NCBI GenBank assembly: GCA_947470025.1
Contig: CANIRU010000010.1
Location: forward strand, 1-38,000
Length of the DNA stretch: 38,000 nucleotides
Source: Chloroflexota bacterium
GTDB taxonomy: Bacteria > Chloroflexota > Dehalococcoidia > UBA2979
Direction of reading: 5' to 3'
Within the stretch, counting starts at the first letter, position 1, and each line of letters begins with the position of its first letter. The notes under the pieces are model-generated. The model was given only the letters and a program-made list of their open reading frames with translations, ran no database searches and was not told the DNA's origin. The position numbers and the translations under genes were made by a program. Shown one piece after another: positions 8,243-17,140 of the stretch.

Positions 8243-9457
8243 CTATCTAGTGGAGAGCGCCATCGTGCGCTCCTGCATCCGCTGCGCACGCCCGTCCGAG
8301 TAGACGACCGCGCCGCGGTACAGCGCGTCGTGCACCAGCGGTCGTCCCTGCTCGAGGTCGACGAGTACAAGGTCGCCCGACAGGCCCACCTCGACCCGCC
8401 CGCGGTCGGCGAGACCGAACGCCGCGGCGGGGTTCGCCGTGACCTTCGCCACCGCCTCCGGCAGCGTGCAGATGCCGAGCTCCACCAGCTTCGCCGCCGC
8501 GACCAGCATCGAGGGCGTGTGGTAGTCGGCACAGATGATGTCCGCGAGGCCCTCGCGCACCAGCTCGGTGGCGTCGGAGTTCCCGCTCGTGGAGCCGCCG
8601 CGCACGATGTTCGGCGCACCGACGGTGATCCACTCACCAATCTCACGCGCGCGGCGGGCGGCTTCCATCACGACGGGGAACTCCGCGATCGTGCAGCCCA
8701 GCTCGTGCATCGCGTCCACCTTCTCGGCAGAGTCGTCATCGTGCGAGGCGAGCACGAACGGCTGCGCGTGGTACTCGGAGCCCACGCGACCGAGGACGTC
8801 CATGACGGCCGTCCGGTCCTGCCGCGCCGCGATGCGCTTCTGGATGTCGGCATCCGCGTCGTACCCCGGGTCGCTGCCGTGGTACGCGGTCATCGTCTTC
8901 TTGAACTCGTCGAGGTTGCGGTATTGACCCTGCCCCGGCGTGTGGTCGTTGAGCGACATCGCCTGCACCGGCGACAGGCGAAGGGAGTCGAAGATCGCGT
9001 CGAGCGCGTCCGGCGTCCACACGTCGCAGCGGTGCAGCACCTGGTGATCCATCGAGGCGACCGAGCGGCTCTCACGGACGAGCTGCGAACGCAGGGCTGC
9101 CTCGTCCAGGGTGCGGCCGGAGCGCGGCATGTCCGCGAACGTCAGCGCGTGGAACGAGGTGGTAACGCCACCCATCAGGCAGCGGCGCTCGTAGTTCCGC
9201 ATCGCGAACAGGCCGTCGAAGTTCACGCGCGGCCGCGGGTTGATCTCGACCTCGAGGCCGTCGCAGTGGGTGTCGATCAGGCCGGGGAGCACGTGCAGCC
9301 GGTGGTCGGCGTCGATCACCTCGTCCGCATCGGACCACGACACCTCGCGGCACGGGCCGACCTCGACGATCTTCCCGTCGCGGATCAGCACGGCGCCGTC
9401 CTCGAGGACCGCGTCGGGCAGGACGATGTTCGCGTGGACGATGGACACACTGCTCAT
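8243..9457 (-). CDS. phnM: PhnM, alpha-D-ribose 1-methylphosphonate 5-triphosphate diphosphatase
   Basis: A 404-residue amidohydrolase-fold enzyme that removes pyrophosphate from ribose 1-alkylphosphonate 5-triphosphate, giving the substrate of C-P lyase. PGLIDTHCDGLE near 58-69 holds the metal-binding HxD-like motif. NDHTPGQGQYRN near 169-180, VLASHDDD near 233-240 and ICADYHTPSML near 311-321 are characteristic PhnM segments. Length is close to the usual 380 residues. The start overlaps the phnL stop (ATGA), indicating translational coupling, and the MBL gene follows after nine bases. Confidence 0.96.
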   Translation of the reverse strand: MSSVSIVHANIVLPDAVLEDGAVLIRDGKIVEVGPCREVSWSDADEVIDADHRLHVLPGLIDTHCDGLEVEINPRPRVNFDGLFAMRNYERRCLMGGVTTSFHALTFADMPRSGRTLDEAALRSQLVRESRSVASMDHQVLHRCDVWTPDALDAIFDSLRLSPVQAMSLNDHTPGQGQYRNLDEFKKTMTAYHGSDPGYDADADIQKRIAARQDRTAVMDVLGRVGSEYHAQPFVLASHDDDSAEKVDAMHELGCTIAEFPVVMEAARRAREIGEWITVGAPNIVRGGSTSGNSDATELVREGLADIICADYHTPSMLVAAAKLVELGICTLPEAVAKVTANPAAAFGLADRGRVEVGLSGDLVLVDLEQGRPLVHDALYRGAVVYSDGRAQRMQERTMALSTR

Positions 9458-10227
9458 CGGGAGACCTCCATCAGTTCGTCGGTCAGGCTGTCATCGGCGA
9501 TGCCGAGGTCCTCGTCGGGGGCGACCTCGCGGGCGATACCGTCGGCGAGCACCAGCACGCGGTCGGCGAGACGGCGGATCAACTCGCGGTCATGGAAGAT
9601 CGCGATCACCGCCGTACCGCCCGCCTGCGCCTCGCGCAGCAGGTCGATCACGCGATCACGGTTCTCGACGTCCAGCGCCGAGGTCGGCTCGTCCAGGAGC
9701 AGCAGCCGCGGCGGGTCCACGAACGCCTTCGCGACGTTGACGCGCTGCTGCTCACCGCCCGAGAAGAGCGCGGGGTACGAGGTCTGAAGCGACGGCCCCA
9801 TGCCAAGCCGCGTGAGCATCGCCGATGCGCGCTCGCGGGCGACCTCAAGGTCCACGCCGCGCCGCGTCAGCACGGAGGCGACGACATCGACGGCGGGGAC
9901 GCGCGGCGGCGCCTTCAAGAACTGCGAGACGTAGGTGATCTCGGTACGCCGGAGCGCGACCACCTCGCGCTCTGGCACCGAGAACAGATCCACAGCCTCG
10001 CCGGCGCGGGTGATGTACCGCGCCGTCCCCGCCGTGGCGAGGTACGTGCGGTTGAGGCATTTGAGGAGCGACGACTTACCAGCGCCGGACGGCCCGGCGA
10101 TCGCGAGGAACTCGCCCGGTGCGAGGTCGAACGAGACATCACGGAGCGGATGCACCTCCGCGCCGTGCAGGATGTGGAGGGTGATCGTCTTGGTGAGGCC
10201 GGAGACGGACAGCATGGGTTCGGCCAA
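9454..10227 (-). CDS. phnL: PhnL, ABC-type ATPase subunit of the C-P lyase system
   Basis: A 257-residue ABC ATPase with Walker A GPSGAGKSS near 45-53, signature FSGGEQQRV near 160-168, Walker B LLLLDEPTSALD and the H-loop IFHDREL. PhnL works with PhnG/H/I to attach the alkylphosphonate to C1 of ATP ribose; it is not a transporter subunit. TTG 10227 is chosen because AGGAG from the phnK stop region is six bases upstream. ATG 10215 is possible but would sit 18 bases from that site. Position between phnK and phnM is canonical. Confidence 0.94.
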   Translation of the reverse strand: MAEPMLSVSGLTKTITLHILHGAEVHPLRDVSFDLAPGEFLAIAGPSGAGKSSLLKCLNRTYLATAGTARYITRAGEAVDLFSVPEREVVALRRTEITYVSQFLKAPPRVPAVDVVASVLTRRGVDLEVARERASAMLTRLGMGPSLQTSYPALFSGGEQQRVNVAKAFVDPPRLLLLDEPTSALDVENRDRVIDLLREAQAGGTAVIAIFHDRELIRRLADRVLVLADGIAREVAPDEDLGIADDSLTDELMEVSR

Positions 10228-10236
10228 GCTCGGCTC

Positions 10237-11019
10237 CTAGTTCGTGACGCAGTTGACGAGCAACTGCGTGTACGGGTGTTGCGGATCCTCGAGGATCTGG
10301 TCGGTCAGCCCGGATTCGACGACGTGCCCGTCTTTCATGACGAGCGTCCGGTCCGCCAGCAGCCGGATCACACCGAGGTCGTGCGAGACGATGATCGCCG
10401 TGACGCCGTACCTGGACTGGATGTCGCGCACGAGGTCGAGCACGCCCGCCTGTACCGACACGTCGAGGCCCGTCGTGAGCTCATCGAGCAGCACGAGCTC
10501 GGGGCTATTGGCCAGCGCCTTGGCGATCTGCACGCGCTGCTGCATCCCGCCCGAGAAGAACGCGGGGAAGTCGTCCATGCGCTCGATCGGCACCTCGGTG
10601 CGGACGAGGTAGTCGGACGCCTTCGCGCGGATGTCGGAAACTCGACGCCAGTCGGCCGCCAGCAGGCGCTCCGCGACGTTGCCGCCGGCGGTCACCATCA
10701 GGTTCAGCCCCTGTCGCGGGTTCTGGTACACCATCGACATGCGGTGCGTGCGTAGTTCGCGGCGCTCGCGGCGGTCGGCCTCAAACATGTTGCGCTCGCC
10801 CTCGTGGAACGAGGTGAGGTACGCGGCGCCCGAGGTGGGGACGACATCCTGGAACAGGCACTGGAGCACGGTGCTCTTGCCGGAGCCTGACTCCCCGACG
10901 ATGCCGAGGACCTCGCCCGGGTACACGTCGAACGAGACATCCTCGCACGCGACGATGTGGTGGCCTTTGCCGCTGTAAATCTTGGTCAGGTCGCGGACGC
11001 GCAGCAGCGGCTCTACCAC
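10237..11019 (-). CDS. phnK: PhnK, ABC-type ATPase of the C-P lyase complex
   Basis: A 260-residue ABC ATPase with Walker A GESGSGKST near 36-44, YQNPRQGLNL at the Q-loop, signature FSGGMQQRV and Walker B LVLLDELTTGLD. The DEL variant of Walker B is typical of PhnK. PhnK docks on the PhnGHIJ core and supports the lyase reaction. The track ORF starts further upstream, but homology begins at GTG 11019, preceded by GGTGGAGAA and overlapping the phnJ stop by seven bases. The C-terminus DPQHPYTQLLVNCV resembles oligopeptide-transport ATPases, as usual for this family. Confidence 0.94.
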   Translation of the reverse strand: MVEPLLRVRDLTKIYSGKGHHIVACEDVSFDVYPGEVLGIVGESGSGKSTVLQCLFQDVVPTSGAAYLTSFHEGERNMFEADRRERRELRTHRMSMVYQNPRQGLNLMVTAGGNVAERLLAADWRRVSDIRAKASDYLVRTEVPIERMDDFPAFFSGGMQQRVQIAKALANSPELVLLDELTTGLDVSVQAGVLDLVRDIQSRYGVTAIIVSHDLGVIRLLADRTLVMKDGHVVESGLTDQILEDPQHPYTQLLVNCVTN

Positions 11020-11912
11020 TGGTTCTCCACCTTTCGCCCCGCCAGCACGTCGTCGCAGTACGAGGTGTCGGAGCACACCGAGAGCGTGCCGCCGTCCGCC
11101 TGCGGAGAGGTGACGAGGTAGGAGTCGGTCGCGCCGCAGCGCCGGCACGACATGTTCGGGAACGCCTCGATCTCGAACGGGTAGTCGTCGAACTCGAGCG
11201 GCTGCACATTCGTGAATGGAGGCACGGCGTAGATGCGCTTCTCACGGCCCGCGCCGAAGAGGAAGAGCGTGTCCGCCTGGTTGAGCTTGGGGATGTCCCA
11301 GCGCGGGATCGGGCTGGGGGCCATGACGAAGCGGCCGTTCACCATCACGGGGTAGCCCGCGCCAGCGGTCACCTCGCCGTTGCGCACGACGTCCTCGTAC
11401 AGCGCGAGCCACATGCGCGCGTAGTCGGCCTCGGCGTGCATCGCGCGCGCCGAGGCCACCGAGCGTTCCACGTGGCGCAGCGGCTCCGGGATCGGCACCT
11501 GGAGGATCAGGATCTGCGCCGCGGTCATCCGCTCCTCGGGGATGCGGTGCCGCGACTGGATCAGCGTCGCCTCGCCGGTCGTCAGCGTCTCGCGTGCGCC
11601 CGTCGTCTTGGCGATGAGCCGTCGGAGGTTCACCGCGTTGACGCTCGCATCGTCGCCCTGGTCGATCACCTTGATCGTGTCGTCGGCGCCCACGCAGGCC
11701 AGCGTGATCTGGAGGCCGCCCGTACCCCAGCCGCGAGCGATCGGCATCTCTCGCGAGCCGAACGGCACCTGGTGACCGGGGATCGCCACCGCCTTGAGGA
11801 TCGTGCGACGGATCTCCCGCTTCGCCATGTCGTCGAGGAAGCCGAACGTGTAGCCCTCGAACTCCGCGCCACGCTCGTCGATGAGCGCTCGCACTCCCGT
11901 CGCGCTAACCAC
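11013..11912 (-). CDS. phnJ: PhnJ, radical-SAM carbon-phosphorus lyase
   Basis: The catalytic subunit (299 aa) that uses a 4Fe-4S cluster and SAM to break the C-P bond of ribose 1-alkylphosphonate 5-phosphate, releasing the hydrocarbon (methane from methylphosphonate). The atypical cysteine set of PhnJ is complete: Cys256 and Cys259 (SCRRCG), Cys280 and Cys286 (SVCSDTSYCDD). The glycyl-radical candidate region KAVAIPGHQVPFG (Gly46) and ATLIQSRHRIPE are intact, so the enzyme should be functional. The start is a GTG overlapping the phnI stop by eight bases. Cluster assembly makes it oxygen-sensitive in vitro, as known for the family. Confidence 0.97.
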   Translation of the reverse strand: MVSATGVRALIDERGAEFEGYTFGFLDDMAKREIRRTILKAVAIPGHQVPFGSREMPIARGWGTGGLQITLACVGADDTIKVIDQGDDASVNAVNLRRLIAKTTGARETLTTGEATLIQSRHRIPEERMTAAQILILQVPIPEPLRHVERSVASARAMHAEADYARMWLALYEDVVRNGEVTAGAGYPVMVNGRFVMAPSPIPRWDIPKLNQADTLFLFGAGREKRIYAVPPFTNVQPLEFDDYPFEIEAFPNMSCRRCGATDSYLVTSPQADGGTLSVCSDTSYCDDVLAGRKVENQW

Positions 11913-13035
11913 GGCGTGCCGCCGCGACCAGCTCGCGCACCTTGCTCGTGCGGTGCACGGAAGCCACGAAGTCCACGTAGTGCGGGAGCTTCAGGTGCTC
12001 GACGAATCCCATCGCCTCGATCGAGTCGATGTGGTACATCACGTACTCCTCGTCCTCGATCGCCGCGCCGGACTTTGTCGTCTTCTTCAGCGAGCCGTCG
12101 AGGATGCTCATGGAGATCGCCTTCCGCTCGTTGCGGCCCACGACAATGCCGTACGAGACGACGTACTCCGGGTTCTCGCCCTGTACGTGCTCGTGGTCCT
12201 CGGTGCCATCGTGCGTGTGCTGCGCGCCCTCGTCGCCGCCGACGACCTGGTAGCACTCGGTCACCGGCACCCAGCCGATGCGCACCGGACCGCCTGTGAT
12301 CGGGTGCGAGATCTGCACCGGCAGGTCGCCGTAGCGCAGCTCCGCGATGTACCCGTGCGCCCCGCCGTAGCCGCGCATCCCGGCGTACGCGAGCGAGAGC
12401 ATCGCGCCCGTCTCACCGCGCGCGAGCACCTGCAGCCGCGCCGCGCGCGTCGAGGGGAAGCGCAGCGGCTCGCGGGTCACGTCGAACGGCTCGTCGTCCG
12501 AGGTGCGCCGGGGGGCCTCGTGCATCAGTCCGTCGGCACGCAGCGTGTCGATGACGAGCGGGAACTCCTCAGGCGCGGCGCCCGAGGGCAGTGCGTCGAG
12601 GTCGCCAGCGGGCGCGAGCGTCTTCGGCGGGGTGTCGCGCAGCGCGAAGTCCAGCAGGCGCTGTGTGTAGTCACGCGTGCGGCCGAGCACCTGGCCGCCC
12701 GGGATGTCCCGGAACGCCGAGGACACCCGGCGCAGGATGCGCATCTGGCGTCCCGACGAGGGAAACGAGTAGCCGACGCGCGGAAGCGTGGTGCGGTACG
12801 CCCGCAGCAGGAAGCCGGCCTCGATCGGGTCGCCCTCCGCCTGCTTTACGGCGAGCGCACCGAGGTCGAGGTCGTACACACCGCCCTCGCCCATCACCTG
12901 GTCGAGCAGCAGCTCGACGTGATCGGTCACCTGCGGCAGCGCAACCGGGTGATCGGAGTCGGTCACCTGCGCCGCGATCAGCGCCTCGGCGTGCTCGATG
13001 GCGTCCATGCCACCTCGGACAGAGCTGTATCCCAT
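11905..13035 (-). CDS. phnI: PhnI, C-P lyase core subunit with His-rich insert
   Basis: A 376-residue PhnI, which can act as a purine-nucleoside-like lyase and, with PhnG/H/L, couples phosphonate to ATP ribose. Hallmarks are GYSSVRGG at the start, GQVLGRTRDYTQRLLDFAL near 114-132, GYGGAHGYIAELR near 222-234 and the zinc-site FVEHLKLPHYVDF with His347 and His352. Between about 267 and 288 it carries a His/Asp/Glu-rich stretch (QHTHDGTEDHEH) that I do not recall in E. coli PhnI. ATG 13035 is preferred over the track start: GGAGG precedes it and only one base separates it from the phnH stop. Confidence 0.96.
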   Translation of the reverse strand: MGYSSVRGGMDAIEHAEALIAAQVTDSDHPVALPQVTDHVELLLDQVMGEGGVYDLDLGALAVKQAEGDPIEAGFLLRAYRTTLPRVGYSFPSSGRQMRILRRVSSAFRDIPGGQVLGRTRDYTQRLLDFALRDTPPKTLAPAGDLDALPSGAAPEEFPLVIDTLRADGLMHEAPRRTSDDEPFDVTREPLRFPSTRAARLQVLARGETGAMLSLAYAGMRGYGGAHGYIAELRYGDLPVQISHPITGGPVRIGWVPVTECYQVVGGDEGAQHTHDGTEDHEHVQGENPEYVVSYGIVVGRNERKAISMSILDGSLKKTTKSGAAIEDEEYVMYHIDSIEAMGFVEHLKLPHYVDFVASVHRTSKVRELVAAARRG

Positions 13036-13036
13036 C

Positions 13037-13636
13037 TCAGTCCTCCACTTCGATGCGAGCGCTGCGGGGCAGGCACGCGACGCGTCCCTGCGGGTCCACG
13101 AGCACGATGTCGATGCCAGTGGGGTACAGGGCGTTGCGCTCGATGAGCGCGTGCAGCGCCGAGGCATCGAGACCCTCGATCGCCAGCGATTGCACGGTCT
13201 CGATGCCGGGGCCGCTCAGTACGGCTCGCAGCGATCCGCTGCCGATGGCATCCACGCGGACGACGACGGTTGCCGATCGCTCCGGCTCCTCGAGGTAGCC
13301 CTCGCTCGCCATCTCGATCACCTCGAGCGCGTGCGCGGCGTCGGCAAGCACGTAGCCAGCGGCGGCGAGCACGTCAGAGCGGGCACCCGTGCGGCGCAGA
13401 ATCTGCTCGTGCACGGAGCGGTCGTCCGCCTCCACAGCGAACGTCACCTCGTGGTCAAGCAGGCACTGCATGACCACGAGCGCGCTGCCCCACGCGCCGT
13501 CAGTGGCGCGCGCCTCGGGCAGCTCGTGGATCGTGCCGGGCCGCGACATTGCGTCGAGGAGCGCACGGAACGCCCGCTGCTCCTGGTCGGCGACGACCGT
13601 CTGGCGCGGTGCTTGCGGAGAAGTGTCGATGGCCAT
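13037..13636 (-). CDS. phnH: PhnH, C-P lyase core subunit
   Basis: A 199-residue PhnH, a PLP-transferase-like fold without PLP that dimerises within the PhnGHIJ core. Recognised by QRAFRALLDAMSRPGT near 20-35 and the ending YPTGIDIVLVD...CLPRSARIEVED. The start overlaps the phnG stop by one base (TAATG), so the genes are translationally coupled. Length matches the family. Confidence 0.95.
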   Translation of the reverse strand: MAIDTSPQAPRQTVVADQEQRAFRALLDAMSRPGTIHELPEARATDGAWGSALVVMQCLLDHEVTFAVEADDRSVHEQILRRTGARSDVLAAAGYVLADAAHALEVIEMASEGYLEEPERSATVVVRVDAIGSGSLRAVLSGPGIETVQSLAIEGLDASALHALIERNALYPTGIDIVLVDPQGRVACLPRSARIEVED

Positions 13637-14055
13637 TACGTCACGTCCTCAAACTGGACACGTGTCGGCGCAACCTCGGCCCAGCGCGCCGCCCAGCGGC
13701 GCTCGTCGCTCGCGATCGCACCGTCGATGAACGCGTCGATGCGCCCGCACAGCGGGTGCTCAGCAGCCAGCGCGGCGTCGAGCACCGCGGCGGCCAGCGC
13801 GTGTTCCATCGACTTGCCCATGACCATCGCGTAGCCACGGTGCTCGCCGGCGGCGACCTCGGCCTCGGCGACCGTGACCTCTGTGAAGTTGAACGGCAGA
13901 CGGTCCGCCGGCTCCTCCACGCGCACCATCAGCAGCCCCACGGTGGGCCCGCGCGTCACCTCCACCGCGAACGTCTCGAGGACGTCGTCCGCGAGGGCGA
14001 CGATGGCAGCAGCATCCGCTGCCGCCATCGCCTCCAGCCGTTGCTCACGATTCAT
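13636..14055 (-). CDS. phnG: PhnG, C-P lyase core subunit
   Basis: A 139-residue PhnG of normal length, part of the PhnGHIJ core and required for the nucleophilic displacement of adenine by phosphonate. RGPTVGLLMVRVEEPADRLPFNFTEVTV near 35-62 and GYAMVMGKSMEHA near 74-86 are diagnostic (L/PFNLGEVTVTEA-type and YGRDxxKAE-type segments). The track start was shortened to ATG 14055, preceded by GGGAGG. It lies 49 bases downstream of phnD and continues into phnH. Confidence 0.93.
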   Translation of the reverse strand: MNREQRLEAMAAADAAAIVALADDVLETFAVEVTRGPTVGLLMVRVEEPADRLPFNFTEVTVAEAEVAAGEHRGYAMVMGKSMEHALAAAVLDAALAAEHPLCGRIDAFIDGAIASDERRWAARWAEVAPTRVQFEDVT

Positions 14056-14104
14056 GTCGCCTCCCTGCTCGCTGTTCGGCATCGATCGGCCCGAGGGCCC
14101 TCGA

Positions 14105-15190
14105 CTAGCCCTTCTCGGCGAGCTCCTTGAGGTCGAGCTTCAGCAGCTTCGCGATGTCGCGGAGCGGGTTGTAGAAGGCATCGAGGGTCTTGAGGTTGAG
14201 CTTCTCGTGCGGGTCGGCGTACCAGTAGCGTGCCGACGAAACGAGCTCCGGGTTGTCCTTCACGCTCAGGAGCGCGTCCTGCACGGCCTTCTTGAAGGTG
14301 ACAGGCAGCTTCTGCCGAATGCCGAACGCGGTGTTCGGGATCGGGTCCGTCACGTCGACGATGGCGATCTTGCCGTCCGGGCAGGCATCGAACGTCTTCT
14401 TGATCTCCTCGGCCGTGCGCGGCTTGGAGATCTCGCCGTCGGCCCACATGCAGGCTTCGATCTGCTTGCCGGCGATCAACGTGAGCAGGTTGCCCTCGTT
14501 GGTTGCACCGCCCGGCGCCTTGCCGTTCCACACGGAGAGGACCGCCGTCGGGTGGCTGCCGGCGAAGACGGTCTTGAACTCCTTGTCGGGGTCGAAGCCG
14601 CGCTTGATCAGGAGGGTCTTGGGCGCGAGGTGACCGGAGGCCGAGGCCGGGTCAACGAAGTTGAAGCCCTTGCCCTTGAAGTCCTCCAACTTCGTGATGC
14701 CGCTGCCCTTCTTCGTGAAGACCACCGACTGGTAGTACGGCACGATCTTGTCGTCGTACTTGCAGTCCTTGGCGGAGGCCGGGCAGGAGATCAACGTCGC
14801 GATCGCCTCGGCGTTCGCCTCCTGCACTGCCAGCACGTACGCGAACGGGCCGACGAGCATCGCGTCCACGCGGTCGGCGCGCATCGCCTCGATCACCGCG
14901 CCGTACGAGGTGCCAGTGAACAGCTCGACCGGCATGCCGAGCTTCTCCTCGAGGTACTTCTTGAACGGGCCCTGCTTCTTCAGCACGGACTCCGCGTCGT
15001 CGCCACCGAAGTAGCCGACGACGAACTTCTTCGGCCACCCCGCCTTCGGGTCGGCCGCCGTCGTGGACTGCGCGCTCACGTTCTTCGCCGCCGCTGCGTC
15101 GTCTTTGGCCGTGTTGCTGCCGCAGGCGCTCGCGGCGAGCGCGGTCGCGCCGATCGCGGCGAGTGCGAGATGACGCCATCGCAGGTTCAT
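14105..15190 (-). CDS. phnD: PhnD, phosphonate ABC transporter substrate-binding lipoprotein
   Basis: A 361-residue extracytoplasmic binding protein delivering phosphonates to PhnCE. The N-terminus is a lipoprotein signal with lipobox LAASAC near residues 18-23, as expected of a monoderm solute-binding protein. Family motifs: VVGYFGGDDAESV near 58-70, TSYGAVIEAMRADRVDAMLVGPFAYVLA near 95-122 and FVDPASASGHLAPK near 176-189. ATG 15190 is chosen over the track start because GAGAGGAAT precedes it and it begins the signal peptide. The 145-base gap to phnE has no gene. Confidence 0.95.
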   Translation of the reverse strand: MNLRWRHLALAAIGATALAASACGSNTAKDDAAAAKNVSAQSTTAADPKAGWPKKFVVGYFGGDDAESVLKKQGPFKKYLEEKLGMPVELFTGTSYGAVIEAMRADRVDAMLVGPFAYVLAVQEANAEAIATLISCPASAKDCKYDDKIVPYYQSVVFTKKGSGITKLEDFKGKGFNFVDPASASGHLAPKTLLIKRGFDPDKEFKTVFAGSHPTAVLSVWNGKAPGGATNEGNLLTLIAGKQIEACMWADGEISKPRTAEEIKKTFDACPDGKIAIVDVTDPIPNTAFGIRQKLPVTFKKAVQDALLSVKDNPELVSSARYWYADPHEKLNLKTLDAFYNPLRDIAKLLKLDLKELAEKG

Positions 15191-15335
15191 TCGGTATTCC
15201 TCTCGTTCCCTCTGGGTTGCCGGTGCATTTGTCGGACACGTGCTGGGGTAGATGGGCACTGGGTGGATGGACCTCGACCGCGGCCCCCGGCACGCCCTCG
15301 GAGGGACGAGGCGTGCCGGATGCCGCGAGGAGCCG

Positions 15336-16259
15336 TCAGATGAAGCGCCGCCGCACGTAGTCGCTGAAGCGATCGACGAGCGTGACCATGAGGACGATGA
15401 AGATCAGTGCGCCCAGGAGCAGGTCGTACTGGAACAGCGCCATGTACTTGCTCAGCACGAAGCCCACGCCGCCCGCCCCGACCAGGCCGAGGATCGTCGC
15501 GGAGCGCACGTTGTGCTCGAACAAGAGCAGTGCGTACGACAGCACCATTGGCATCGCCTGCGGCAGCACGGCATACGAGATGACCTGGCTCCGGCTCGCG
15601 CCGGTCGCGCGGATCGCTTTCACCTGTTCCGGGTCGATCGCCTCGATCGCCTCGGCGAACACCTTCGCCATGAAGCCCACGGAGCCGACGGCGAGGGCCA
15701 TCACTCCACCGAACGGCCCCAGCCCGACGGCCGCGACGAAGATCAAAGCGAAGATGATGTCCGGCACCGCGCGGTTGGCGTTCAGCACCATGCGTGTCGT
15801 CTGGTACACCAGCGGATGCGGCGCGATGTTGCGTGCGGCCAGCAGCGCGAACGGGATCGACAGGACAATCGCGAAGACCGTGCCGACAATCGCGATCTGA
15901 ATGGTCTGGATGACCGCATACAGGATCTCGGGGAACGGGAACGTGACATCGGCGAACCCGATCCGCGGGATGGTCACGAAGCCGAGGGCGATCGCAGGCG
16001 TCTGGAGCGCTTCATCGACCATCTCGAACTTCGGCGGGAACATGCGCACGACGAAGTTACGGATGTTCGGGATGCCTGCGATCAACTCGCTCGGGCGCGC
16101 GTTGGTCGCCTCCAGGCCCCACAGCAACAGCAGCGTGATGCCGAGAACGATCAACACTCGGCTCAGCGAGAAGCGGGGCCACACCCGCAGCAGGTCGAGG
16201 CGGCCTTCGGGAGTGATCTGAGATGGGGTGAACCCGGCGGAGTCGATCAGCCCCGCCAT
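15336..16259 (-). CDS. phnE: PhnE, phosphonate ABC transporter permease
   Basis: A 307-residue inner-membrane permease with about six hydrophobic segments. The family signature FVAAVGLGPFGGVMALAVGSVGFMAKVFAEAIEAIDPEQVKAIRATGAS (EAA loop region) spans about 165-215 and contacts PhnC. The first ATG with transporter homology is 16259, overlapping the phnC stop by one base (TGATG); the longer track ORF is rejected. The end VDRFSDYVRRRFI is typical of PhnE. Confidence 0.94.
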   Translation of the reverse strand: MAGLIDSAGFTPSQITPEGRLDLLRVWPRFSLSRVLIVLGITLLLLWGLEATNARPSELIAGIPNIRNFVVRMFPPKFEMVDEALQTPAIALGFVTIPRIGFADVTFPFPEILYAVIQTIQIAIVGTVFAIVLSIPFALLAARNIAPHPLVYQTTRMVLNANRAVPDIIFALIFVAAVGLGPFGGVMALAVGSVGFMAKVFAEAIEAIDPEQVKAIRATGASRSQVISYAVLPQAMPMVLSYALLLFEHNVRSATILGLVGAGGVGFVLSKYMALFQYDLLLGALIFIVLMVTLVDRFSDYVRRRFI

Positions 16260-17119
16260 CAGCGGGCGCTCCCCGCCAGCACCGGCTCCGCCTCGGTCGG
16301 CGCAGGGGCGTGCGTACCGATCGAAGGCGGAGCCGTGGGCGGTGTCGGCGGCACGACACCGCGGGAGAAGGACTTCCACTCGCGGTCAAAGCGATAGGTG
16401 CGGTTCAGCACGTCGTCGGTGAGCCCGGACGGCGGCCCGTCGTACACCACGACGCCCTGCGCGATGGCGCAGATGCGGTCGCAGCACTGCACCGCCAGGT
16501 CGACATCGTGGATGTTGATGAGCGTGGGCACGCCTTCGTCTCGCGCGATGCGCGCGAGGTCCGCGAGCACCTGCTCGGACAGTTCGGGGTCGAGGCTCGC
16601 GACGGGCTCGTCGGCGAGGATGACGCGCGGCTGCTGTGCGAGCGCGCGGGCGATCGAGACGCGCTGCTTCTCACCGCCCGAGAGCTGGTCGGCGCGATGG
16701 CTGGCGCGGTGCAACATCGACACGCGCTCCAGCGAGCGCACCGCGATCTCGCGATCCTCAGCCGGGAAGTGATAGACGAGCGACCCGGCCGTCCGCCGGT
16801 GTCCGAGGCGGCCCGACAGCACGTTGTTCATCACCGACAGCCGCTCGACGAGGTTGTATTCCTGCCAGATGAACCCAACCCGCCGCTGGATCGTGCGGAG
16901 GTCGTCGTTCGACGCGGCGAGGACGTCGTCGCCGTCGATCGTGAGCGAGCCGGTGGCGCCGCGTTCCAGACCGTTGATGCAGCGCAGGAGCGTGGACTTC
17001 CCGGCGCCGGAGCGCCCGATGATCGCACACACCTCGCCATCCTCGACCGTAAGGTCGATGTCCTTCAGCGCTTCGTAGCCGTTGGGATAGACGTATCGCA
17101 GGTGCTTGATGCTGAGCAT
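16259..17119 (-). CDS. phnC: PhnC, phosphonate ABC transporter ATPase
   Basis: A 286-residue import ATPase with Walker A GRSGAGKST near 34-42, WQEYNLVERLSVMNNVLSGRLGH near 84-106 (PhnC-specific), signature LSGGEKQRVSIARAL and Walker B VILADEPVASLDP. ATG 17119 with AAGAGGA upstream is preferred to the track start at 17173, whose first codons would be made of the 11-bp repeat. A Pro/Thr-rich tail of about 40 residues after the ATPase core is atypical and probably disordered. It is the first gene of the minus-strand C-P lyase operon. Confidence 0.94.
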   Translation of the reverse strand: MLSIKHLRYVYPNGYEALKDIDLTVEDGEVCAIIGRSGAGKSTLLRCINGLERGATGSLTIDGDDVLAASNDDLRTIQRRVGFIWQEYNLVERLSVMNNVLSGRLGHRRTAGSLVYHFPAEDREIAVRSLERVSMLHRASHRADQLSGGEKQRVSIARALAQQPRVILADEPVASLDPELSEQVLADLARIARDEGVPTLINIHDVDLAVQCCDRICAIAQGVVVYDGPPSGLTDDVLNRTYRFDREWKSFSRGVVPPTPPTAPPSIGTHAPAPTEAEPVLAGSAR

Positions 17120-17140
17120 GCACGTCCTCTTGCGTCGCGC

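Noticed and set aside
7946-9787. 613-aa plus-strand ORF
   Set aside because: Lies antisense to phnM and its neighbours, which have full catalytic motifs; composition is low-complexity.
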